Part shown: piece after piece, positions 7,117 through 13,061 of the stretch
How positions within the stretch are numbered: the stretch's first letter is position 1
Layout: each line of letters opens with the position of its first letter
Origin: CAZGMJ01 sp964649005
GTDB taxonomy: Bacteria > Planctomycetota > Phycisphaerae > Sedimentisphaerales > Anaerobacaceae
Assembly (NCBI GenBank): GCA_964649005.1
Contig: CAZYMD010000129.1
Coordinates: 1 to 14,367 of the forward strand
Direction of reading: 5' to 3'
DNA: 14,367 nucleotides
The notes under the pieces: model-generated
Seen by the model: the letters and a program-made list of their open reading frames with translations, nothing else
Databases searched by the model: none
What the model was told of the DNA's origin: nothing
Program-made: the position numbers and the translations under genes

Positions 7117-8076
7117 ATGAGAACGCTCGACGAGCTAAAAGACTTTTATCAGGTTACGCTGCTGGACGATCTGAAGCTGCTCGAACAGCAGCGAAAAGAG
7201 GTTGTGCGGAAGATTCACTACGTCGGCATCGGCTCTGTGTGTACTCTGGTGATTTCGCTTATTCTAACGTACAGCTATCTTCCTCATCAGCCTGTGCTTA
7301 TTATCCTTCCGATTATTGGCATCGCGGCGTTGTGTGGATTCATATGCAAGTTCATGTGCAGGGATTATGTGTGCTGGTTCAAGGCGATGGTTATAGAGAA
7401 GCTCGTCAAGTTCATGAACGAGAACCTGGAGTACAGGCCCAACGATTGCATCGACAAATCGATATTCATGATGTCCAAGATATTCAGGACCGAACCGAAT
7501 CGATACAAGGGCGACGATCTTGTCCGCGGGACGGTCGGACGGACGAGAATCAAGTTCTCTGAACTGAATGCGGAACACGAGTCCGGTTCGGGTAAGAACC
7601 GCCGGCGATATACGGTTTTCAAGGGGCTGTTTTTTGTGGGCGATTTCAACAAGCATTTCATCGGGCAGACTATTGTCCTGCCGGATAAGGCGGAGAAACT
7701 CCTGGGAAGATTCGGGAAAAAGCTGCAAGCGATGAACATCTTCCGAGGTCAACTGGTAAAATTAGAGGACCCTGAATTCGAAAAGGAATTCGCGGTGTAT
7801 GGCAGCGATCAAATTGAGGCCAGGTATGTATTGTCAACGAGCCTGATGGAAAGGATTTTGAAGTTCAAACGAAGGACAGGCAAGAAGATATATCTTTCCT
7901 TCATAGGCTCGATGGTCTTTGTCGCTGTCTCGTATACGAAAGACCTGTTCGAGCCGAAGATATTTCGGTCGCTTCTTCGATTCGGCCCGATACGTGAGTA
8001 TTTCGAGGACCTTAGTCTGGCGATAGGGATCGTCGACGAGCTGAATCTGAACACACGGATATGGAGCAAGCAATAA
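7117..8076 (+). CDS. DUF3137 domain-containing membrane protein
   Basis: The 319-residue protein starts with a helical, charged segment (about 5-33). Two membrane helices (about 36-54 and 58-79) follow, separated by a four-residue turn, then a soluble region (about 85-319). That region carries the characteristic DUF3137 blocks: KGLFFVGDFNKHFIGQTIVLP and VKLEDPEFEKEFAVYGSDQI followed by EARYVLSTSLMERIL. This arrangement predicts a membrane hairpin with the conserved domain in the cytoplasm. The function is unknown; the gene probably shares the lemA transcript. A possible ribosome-binding GGGAG lies near 7097-7101, rather far from ATG 7117. It stops 17 bases before the next promoter and no hairpin terminator is visible between them. 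Confidence 0.88.
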   Translation: MRTLDELKDFYQVTLLDDLKLLEQQRKEVVRKIHYVGIGSVCTLVISLILTYSYLPHQPVLIILPIIGIAALCGFICKFMCRDYVCWFKAMVIEKLVKFMNENLEYRPNDCIDKSIFMMSKIFRTEPNRYKGDDLVRGTVGRTRIKFSELNAEHESGSGKNRRRYTVFKGLFFVGDFNKHFIGQTIVLPDKAEKLLGRFGKKLQAMNIFRGQLVKLEDPEFEKEFAVYGSDQIEARYVLSTSLMERILKFKRRTGKKIYLSFIGSMVFVAVSYTKDLFEPKIFRSLLRFGPIREYFEDLSLAIGIVDELNLNTRIWSKQ

Positions 8077-8093
8077 AGCCGGATATGTGTTGC

Positions 8094-8121
8094 TTGACAG
8101 GTTGCACAAAGGGGGCATAAT
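8094..8121 (+). promoter_or_regulatory. Sigma-70-type promoter for the ferritin-like operon
   Basis: A perfect -35 TTGACA (8094-8099) is followed after 16 bases by -10 CATAAT (8116-8121). The start of transcription would be near 8128, giving a leader of about 113 bases. The leader contains GGCTCT (8159-8164) and AGAGCC (8191-8196), which could pair as a 6-bp stem. Confidence 0.65.
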
Positions 8122-8240
8122 CGCGGGGGGTGTTGGGTCGGCTGTCCATATAAGATGGGGCTCTGGGGATTGACGGCGTGTGGATCGAAGAGAGCCGGGC
8201 ATTGCCATCGAATAACTCAGTTTTGAAAGGACATTGAATA

Positions 8241-8696
8241 ATGGGTAATACTTCTGTTGATGAGATTCTGGATTTTGCCATAGTCCAGGAGCAGAGTTCG
8301 CATGATTTTTACAAGCATTTAGGTAAAAGTATGGATAACGCGGCGATGCGCGATGTCTTTGATAATTTCGCGATGCAGGAGTTAGGGCACAAGACCAAGC
8401 TGGAAAAGATGAAGCGCGAGGGTGTTGTGACTCTCAGCCCGCGCGAGGATGTGCCCGATCTGAAGATAGCCGACTATGTCGTTGAAGTCGAGCCGAGGCC
8501 CGATATGAGCTATAAGGACGCCATCATCCTGGCGATGAAGCGCGAGAAGTCGGCGTTCAAATTATATAACGATCTGGCCGAGACGGTGATGGATGAAGGC
8601 TGCAGGCAGCTATTTTTGACGCTGGCGCAGGAAGAGGCCAATCATAAGCTCCGGTTCGAGCTGGAATACGACGAGCATGTGATGCAGGAGAACTGA
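8241..8696 (+). CDS. Rubrerythrin/ferritin-like diiron protein
   Basis: The 151-residue protein is an all-helical ferritin-like domain with a complete diiron ligand set: E17 in helix 1, E47-x2-H50 in helix 2, E102 in helix 3 and E132-x2-H135 in helix 4. The spacing resembles the rubrerythrin-related COG1633 group rather than true ferritin. No C-terminal rubredoxin-type Cys4 domain is present; the only cysteine is C121. Proteins of this type typically reduce peroxide or handle iron and oxygen in anaerobes or microaerophiles. The ATG at 8241 is preceded by AAAGGA (8226-8231) at 9 bases. A clear promoter lies upstream, and a second diiron protein gene starts 50 bases downstream. The fold and metal site are well supported; the exact reaction is not. 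Confidence 0.88.
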   Translation: MGNTSVDEILDFAIVQEQSSHDFYKHLGKSMDNAAMRDVFDNFAMQELGHKTKLEKMKREGVVTLSPREDVPDLKIADYVVEVEPRPDMSYKDAIILAMKREKSAFKLYNDLAETVMDEGCRQLFLTLAQEEANHKLRFELEYDEHVMQEN

Positions 8697-8746
8697 GTAC
8701 TGCATATCACAACGCTTCGATTGAAGTTGAACAAGGGGGTAGCCAG

Positions 8747-9283
8747 ATGGCTGACCAGGAACATCAGAATGAAGCCGGGTATGATATCTCGATAATCAGG
8801 CCCCAGGCGCGCGACGAGGATTTCAAGATGCGCGGCGAGGGGATGGACCCTGCGAGGCTCAAGTCGATTAAGAAGGGTCTGCTGACACTGCACACGCTGG
8901 AACTGATGGCGCAGACTATATACAAGTTCCAGCTCAGCAGGGAGAACTGCGAGTTCAATCGCCAGTTGATCGCGGCGATGTGCAACGAGATGACGCACTA
9001 TCAGGACTTTCAGATCAAGCTGTACGAGTTTGGCTTTCGGCCCAGCATATTCAGGGCGGCTTTCTGGATGGTCGGTTTCTGTTTCGGGTTCGGCTCGCGG
9101 CTGCTGGGCAGGAAGGCGATTCTCAAGACGGGTATCTGGGTGGAATCGAAGGCGGTGCATCACTATGCGGAGCTGCTGCGGACCATCGAGTGGGACGACG
9201 AGACCAGGGGTGCCATCGAAAAGGATCAGGCCGACGAGGATGGGCACATCAGCAGGTGGAAAAAGATGCTGGAAAGCCTTTGA
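8747..9283 (+). CDS. COQ7-like ferritin-type diiron protein
   Basis: The 178-residue protein resembles the demethoxyubiquinone hydroxylase (COQ7) branch of ferritin-like proteins. Six carboxylate/histidine ligands fit the family pattern: E52 (LHTLELMAQTIYKFQ), E81-x2-H84 (NEMTHYQDF), E133 (VESKAVHHY), and E164-x2-H167 (DEDGHISRW). A hydrophobic segment (about 104-125, FWMVGFCFGFGSRLLGRKA) corresponds to the membrane-associating helix of COQ7, which inserts into the quinone-containing membrane. AAGGGGG (8733-8739) gives a good ribosome-binding site 7 bases before ATG. No other ubiquinone-biosynthesis gene is nearby, so true quinone hydroxylation is unproven; an oxidative-stress or iron role with its rubrerythrin-like neighbour is an alternative. 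Confidence 0.8.
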   Translation: MADQEHQNEAGYDISIIRPQARDEDFKMRGEGMDPARLKSIKKGLLTLHTLELMAQTIYKFQLSRENCEFNRQLIAAMCNEMTHYQDFQIKLYEFGFRPSIFRAAFWMVGFCFGFGSRLLGRKAILKTGIWVESKAVHHYAELLRTIEWDDETRGAIEKDQADEDGHISRWKKMLESL

Positions 9284-9652
9284 ACTCTGCAGTTGTCACC
9301 GGAGAAAAGATTCCGCCAGATTGACCAGGATTCGGGCGAAAATCGGGCCAAAAAGACAGGAGGGGAACGACTTTCGCCGCCCCCCATTTTGTCCTTTTTA
9401 AAGGAGGATGAGTATACACCCATAATACGCAGGTTCGTGCATTCTGTTCGACATTTTTTTGGGGATTCCCGGCATAAAAGCCCTCAGAGCGATTTTTTCT
9501 GCTTTTCGGGCGTGCTTTGGAATATATTATTATTCGCTGTTTTAATGGATTTGTGGCTTCAAAGATTGTGGCCAAAGGCCGCCATTGGGGCGCTGGTTTG
9601 CTGAAAATATGTGGGTTGGATAGTCATTGGGGATTCGATAGGGAGGCTGGCT
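9284..9652. other. Intergenic region with inverted repeats, no convincing gene
   Basis: This stretch of about 370 bases lies between the COQ7-like gene and the 2H phosphoesterase gene. Open frames on both strands cover it but their products show no recognisable family and have strongly skewed composition, so I treat them as noncoding. It holds a nested inverted-repeat block at 9335-9385. A TCCTTTTTAAAGGA palindrome at 9392-9405 leads into AGGAGG immediately before an ATG with only five codons. Several T-runs follow at 9440-9530. A transcription end for the ferritin-like operon is likely in the 9335-9400 block. Confidence 0.5.
9335..9385 (-). repeat. Nested inverted repeats, possible terminator or small structured RNA
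   Basis: GGCGAAAATCG (9335-9345) and CGACTTTCGCC (9368-9378) form an 11-bp inverted repeat with one mismatch on the plus strand. Read from the minus strand the mismatch becomes a G-U pair. A second minus-strand stem overlaps it: six G (9385-9380), CGGC, a GAAA tetraloop (9375-9372), GTCG, TTCCCC (to 9362). It gives 10 consecutive pairs counting three G-U pairs. On the plus strand the same stem has A-C mismatches. Runs of T at 9387-9390 and 9395-9399 would suit a plus-strand terminator. Confidence 0.4.
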
Positions 9653-10255
9653 GTGGGAAAGATTGCTGTTGATGTGGTATTGCTACCATCGCAGGAGATG
9701 GCTCAAGTCGCTATAAAAGCGAACAGGCGACTGCTGCTGGACCATCGCGGTGGGATTGTCCTGGACAGTGAAAGCTGCCTGCCGCATGTGTCGCTGGCTA
9801 TGGGGTGTATTGAGCAGCGGGATGTTGACGATGTCAGGGGGATTCTTCATTCGCTGGCGCATCGCCATCGGATCGAAAGCCTGAAAGTAGCCGGGATACA
9901 TATTGAGACGAACTCAATCGGCAGGCAGGTTTCTTCTGTGCGGATAGAACGAGATGATGCTATACAGGCGCTTCACGAGGATGTTATGGAGCGGCTTGCT
10001 GAGTACGTGAGCTACGATGTTGCCGCTGAGATGTTAGTGAGTCCGAGCGAGGTGGAGACTTCGACATTGCTATGGATAGAGAACTACAGGGACAAGTCCA
10101 GCTTCGCAAATTTCTTCCCACACATCACGCTTGGCTACGGCGTACTCGAAGATTTTCCACTGCCTGCTTCCTTCACCCCCTCCAAACTTGCCCTATGTCA
10201 CCTTGGCAACCATTGCACGTGCAGAAAGAGAATTACAGCTGCCAAGATGATTTAA
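9653..10255 (+). CDS. 2H phosphoesterase / 2'-5' RNA ligase-like protein
   Basis: The 200-residue protein belongs to the 2H superfamily, defined by two H-x-[ST] motifs: P-H45-V-S47-L-A-M-G and P-H157-I-T159-L-G-Y-G. Both lie in the usual strand context, facing each other in a bilobed fold. Members hydrolyse or ligate 2',5'-linked or cyclic phosphates in RNA and nucleotides. I chose GTG 9653 because GGGAGG (9641-9646) sits 6 bases before it and the first strand (KIAVDVVLLP) then starts at once; an upstream GTG at 9611 would add 14 residues without a good ribosome-binding site. The tail has several Cys and His residues (CHLGNHCTC), with possible metal binding only a guess. The gene stands alone and converges with the beta-helix gene 26 bases away. 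The substrate is unknown. Confidence 0.8.
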   Translation: MGKIAVDVVLLPSQEMAQVAIKANRRLLLDHRGGIVLDSESCLPHVSLAMGCIEQRDVDDVRGILHSLAHRHRIESLKVAGIHIETNSIGRQVSSVRIERDDAIQALHEDVMERLAEYVSYDVAAEMLVSPSEVETSTLLWIENYRDKSSFANFFPHITLGYGVLEDFPLPASFTPSKLALCHLGNHCTCRKRITAAKMI

Positions 10256-10265
10256 AACGTTTAAT

Positions 10266-10279
10266 CTTATTATTATAAG
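10266..10279. terminator. Weak AT-rich hairpin between convergent genes
   Basis: CTTAT (10266-10270) and ATAAG (10275-10279) form a 5-bp inverted repeat with a 4-base loop in the 26-base gap between convergent stops. It has little stability and no GC-rich stem; it is only a candidate for a shared transcription end. Confidence 0.2.
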
Positions 10280-10281
10280 GC

Positions 10282-12561
10282 TCAGTCCACAAAAATAGTA
10301 ATCTTCTCCGATATTCCTGTCGCACCATCATCATCCGTCGCCATTATCCAAATGACCCAGTAGCAATGACGAGGTGACCCACTGGACCAGGATAATTGCT
10401 TTTCCCAACCGTTCGCAACTTTCTCCATTTTTCTATTAAGACCATATGTTCCACCTTCTACTTTGCACTCACCCATCACTGCTACACTTGATATTTCGCC
10501 ATCGGAATCGAAAGCCTGTGCTCGGTATATTACTGGGTCATGCCAGTCAAACTGAGCGTCATCTACTGGTTCGAGGATAGTCACCGTAGGCGGAACGTTT
10601 TGAAAATCAGAGCCCTGTGCCAGCCAGTGCGATGACATAATCGTGAAATCTTTGCAATCAACAACGCAGTCTCCATTAATATCACCAGCTATGACTGTCT
10701 CGCAGACGGAACCGCCAAAGTAAGTCTCGCTGGCTTCACTGCCGGCTCCATAAGCCCCCATATTCACCCGACCGCCATTAGGGAATGGCTCGGTGCCGAT
10801 TAGGCTGTCAGGATCGCCAGCATCGATACATGGGCTGGTCATTTCGTCCTGCACCCATGATTGAGATTGATCATCCCAGCGCCCGGCTTGTGACATCAAA
10901 TGGTAATCTCCATCGACCCAGTAATCATCGTTCGGATCTTCAGGTGTATCGTTTGCATCCCAATAACCCATCTCTGCAAAGCACGGATCGACATCTATAT
11001 TGCCCTCACCAGTCCAGCCATCCTGAATATCGCAATACGAAACCATAAGTTTCTCAGGCATTTCATACATCTTATCTGAAACATTACCCCAATAAATACA
11101 ATTCTTTACTTTGCCGGCTGCACTTATTGCCGATCTATATATTGCATTGGCCCTGTTACCAGCGACATTGCCAACGAAAGTACAGTGGTCAATTACAGAA
11201 TATTCACTCGTGCCCTTTATAACGCCACCACTTTGATTTGTCGCATTACCTGCGAAAACACAATTATGGATTTCATTTATACTTTCAACACAGGGAACTA
11301 TATTAGCAATAAAAGCACAGTTTTTCAGATCGCAATAACCAAAACCCTGTATTACGCTCCCTTTAGCCCTACACGAGTTCGCAGTAAATATACAGTCGGA
11401 TATGAATAAGGAGGAGGAATGCATGCCTTCTATGGCTGCTGCCACGAAACCTGAATTCCTTTGAAAAGTGCACCTGCTTGCCTTTAAAATATAATTCTCG
11501 TCCGGCGGGGCGATAGTAACAGCAGTGTCATCATGATCGGTAAATACGCAGTCTTCCATAATTAAATCGCCATTGGTTGACACACCTCTATCATTTTGTT
11601 CAAAGACACAATCGGACAACGTAATTGTTGTAGTGTAGAGCATCATACCATAATGATTTCTTCGAAATTGGCAGCGAGTAAGAGAAAATGTTGCTTCTTC
11701 GAAAAGGGCATGTTGTCCAATGCCCGTATTACTATCTTCGAATATACAATCTGTAAAGGTAAAGTTACCTCCAACCCAAAGGATTACGCAATCATCATCT
11801 CTACGTTCCGGATTACCACGGAATATACAATTATTAAAGGTTAAGCTGCATTCATTCTCACTGTAATACATTCCACAGGGCTGCATATCGAAAACACATC
11901 CGCTGAATTCCGGCCAGCCTCCCTTGTAAATAGTAATAGGCCAACCAGGAGAAGTATTGTCCTTGAATTGACAGTTCAATACTCTTGGCCCTCCCGAGAC
12001 AATAAGTATTGCTCCTGAGTAGAGGCCAAATTCTGGACAACCATCCATATTTGTAAAGCTGTGTGTGATCGTGAAGCCATCAATTATCGCAGTTTCATCA
12101 TTATTGTTGCTATAGACAAGCAATGAACTGTCATCTTGTTTTAGTTCTAAAAAAGTTCCTTCACCCTCATCATTACCATGCAAATCACCGCTCAGTATTG
12201 TTTCATATAGCGCAAGATCACGAACATCAGGATCGGGCTGACCAAGGCCGGCGTAACCACCCTGTATTGTTACTCCGTTGAGCAAACGGAACGTAGCACA
12301 GCGGTCGCCTGGTGTTATACCTGCCCCCTGATCGGGCTTGTAGATTCCCTGCGCTACACGGATTTCCACAGGTTTTGGCGCAGTATTGGCATCGGCCAGT
12401 GCATCCTGTAAATATGCATAGGCATCGGCCCAAGAGGCGCCGTTGTTCGCCCCGAGGGCATCATCATCCACGTAAATTACCGTGGTTTGGGCGGAAAAAC
12501 ATAGATTAGTTAGTGCAAACAGAACGATGGTGATAAATGGAATTGCTACTTCTCGCCTCAT
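10282..12561 (-). CDS. Secreted right-handed parallel beta-helix protein with dockerin-like loop and C-terminal Ig-like domain
   Basis: The 759-residue protein has a signal peptide (about 1-24, ending FSA before QTT) and an N-terminal block (about 27-125, with YVDDDALGANNGASWADAY and GITPGDRCATFRL) typical of planctomycete pectate-lyase-fold surface proteins. The beta-helix (about 150-525) has 13 C-x-[FY] steps, at C197, 222, 245, 272, 297, 318, 338, 364, 390, 415, 434, 460 and 488, spaced 19-28 residues, consistent with an internal cysteine ladder. A dockerin-like calcium loop (627-638, DINGDCVVDCKD) followed by FTIMSSHWL comes next. An Ig-like domain (about 657-759) closes the protein. The dockerin half is single. 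AAAGGAGA (12568-12575) is a good ribosome-binding site. Function (glycan binding, cleavage or adhesion) is open. The coding DNA looks more AT-rich than its neighbours. Confidence 0.85.
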   Translation of the reverse strand: MRREVAIPFITIVLFALTNLCFSAQTTVIYVDDDALGANNGASWADAYAYLQDALADANTAPKPVEIRVAQGIYKPDQGAGITPGDRCATFRLLNGVTIQGGYAGLGQPDPDVRDLALYETILSGDLHGNDEGEGTFLELKQDDSSLLVYSNNNDETAIIDGFTITHSFTNMDGCPEFGLYSGAILIVSGGPRVLNCQFKDNTSPGWPITIYKGGWPEFSGCVFDMQPCGMYYSENECSLTFNNCIFRGNPERRDDDCVILWVGGNFTFTDCIFEDSNTGIGQHALFEEATFSLTRCQFRRNHYGMMLYTTTITLSDCVFEQNDRGVSTNGDLIMEDCVFTDHDDTAVTIAPPDENYILKASRCTFQRNSGFVAAAIEGMHSSSLFISDCIFTANSCRAKGSVIQGFGYCDLKNCAFIANIVPCVESINEIHNCVFAGNATNQSGGVIKGTSEYSVIDHCTFVGNVAGNRANAIYRSAISAAGKVKNCIYWGNVSDKMYEMPEKLMVSYCDIQDGWTGEGNIDVDPCFAEMGYWDANDTPEDPNDDYWVDGDYHLMSQAGRWDDQSQSWVQDEMTSPCIDAGDPDSLIGTEPFPNGGRVNMGAYGAGSEASETYFGGSVCETVIAGDINGDCVVDCKDFTIMSSHWLAQGSDFQNVPPTVTILEPVDDAQFDWHDPVIYRAQAFDSDGEISSVAVMGECKVEGGTYGLNRKMEKVANGWEKQLSWSSGSPRHCYWVIWIMATDDDGATGISEKITIFVD

Positions 12562-12617
12562 GTTGGTTCTCCTTTATACCGACCACGAAAACAGTCTCCA
12601 CGATATAAGCCTTCGCG

Positions 12618-12640
12618 TATATATAAGAGGCCCCCCAAGC
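12618..12640 (-). promoter_or_regulatory. Weak candidate promoter for the beta-helix gene (-10 side of TTGAGG/TATATA pair)
   Basis: On the minus strand TTGAGG (four of six bases of a -35) is followed after 16 bases by TATATA (four of six of a -10), about 57 bases before the start codon. A GAGGC/GCCTC inverted repeat fills the spacer. Neither hexamer is strong. Confidence 0.2.
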
Positions 12641-12750
12641 CTCAAATCTGCCAGAAAAGGATATACCTATAGTTTACAGGATTTATCTAAAAAATGTTCT
12701 TGGAAAAAGTTTTAACTGTGAAAAAATGAGTATAATTTCGCTGATAATGA

Positions 12751-12948
12751 TCAGTCCGCACTATTGGGATCGCTTGCCAGATTGCCGAATAGCTTTTCCA
12801 GCAGCTCCATTGGCAGGTCCATTACGTTGGTCAGGCTGCCTTCGAGAGGAGACTGAAGCGATAACAAGCAATCCTGATGATACTTTCGACAACGGGCAAC
12901 TCCTGTTATTGCTACACTTATGGATTCGGCAGACAATGAGCTATGCAG
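12751..12948 (-). pseudogene. Maf-like nucleotide pyrophosphatase, C-terminal remnant
   Basis: The minus-strand frame between an in-frame stop just above 12948 and the TGA at 12751 contains EGSLTNVMDLPMELLEKL (about residues 32-49 of the 61 counted from the TTG at 12936). This closely resembles the end of Maf/YhdE-family proteins, where the pattern is E-G-S-x-x-N-V-x-G-L-P-x-E-L-L. The conserved glycine before LP is aspartate here. The residues just before it do not match Maf, and the body of the family (SxSPRR start, catalytic D-T-V) is absent, because only about 110 bases separate this frame from the preceding gene's stop. There is no suitable start with a ribosome-binding site. I read it as a decayed fragment. 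The match is from memory of the family and is not certain. Confidence 0.4.
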
Positions 12949-13061
12949 TTATAGTTCAGTTGTATCCTTATAGAATTGTCATGCACACGTGACGTATTTA
13001 CTCAAATCGTCCTTAGTATCATCCCATTAACTCTTTGGATAGCAATCCCACATGCCTCACA

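Larger units (their letters stand above)
12562..13061. other. Long intergenic region with a gene remnant
   Basis: About 500 bases between the beta-helix gene start and the end of the next minus-strand gene contain no intact gene. The half nearer the beta-helix gene (12562-12750) is AT-rich and should hold its promoter; TTGAGG (12645-12640) with TATATA (12623-12618) on the minus strand at 16-base spacing is a weak candidate. An inverted repeat, GAGGC (12627-12631) with GCCTC (12639-12643), lies in that spacer. The other half contains a Maf-like C-terminal fragment and multiple stops in all three minus-strand frames. Confidence 0.5.

Noticed and set aside
7264..7752. 162-residue minus-strand frame opposite the DUF3137 gene
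   Set aside because: Shadow of a well-supported gene on the other strand; no independent support.
8159..8196. GGCTCT/AGAGCC stem in the leader of the ferritin-like gene as a riboswitch
   Set aside because: A single 6-bp stem with a 26-base loop is easily found by chance, and no known riboswitch consensus is visible around it.
9400..9425. AAAGGAGG directly touching an ATG, as for a leader peptide
   Set aside because: The frame has only five codons (MSIHP), the spacing to the ATG is zero, and no attenuator hairpin follows in a convincing place.
9293..9604. 103-residue plus-strand open frame, and an overlapping 108-residue frame on the opposite strand (9249-9575)
   Set aside because: Both start with weak codons without a ribosome-binding site, show no family resemblance, and overlap inverted repeats and T-runs typical of noncoding DNA.
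12640..12662. Sigma-54-like element on the minus strand (TGGCA with GG-N10-GC spacing) upstream of the beta-helix gene
   Set aside because: Only the GG and GC positions and the TGGCA half agree; the TTGC half does not match, and nothing else points to sigma-54 control.
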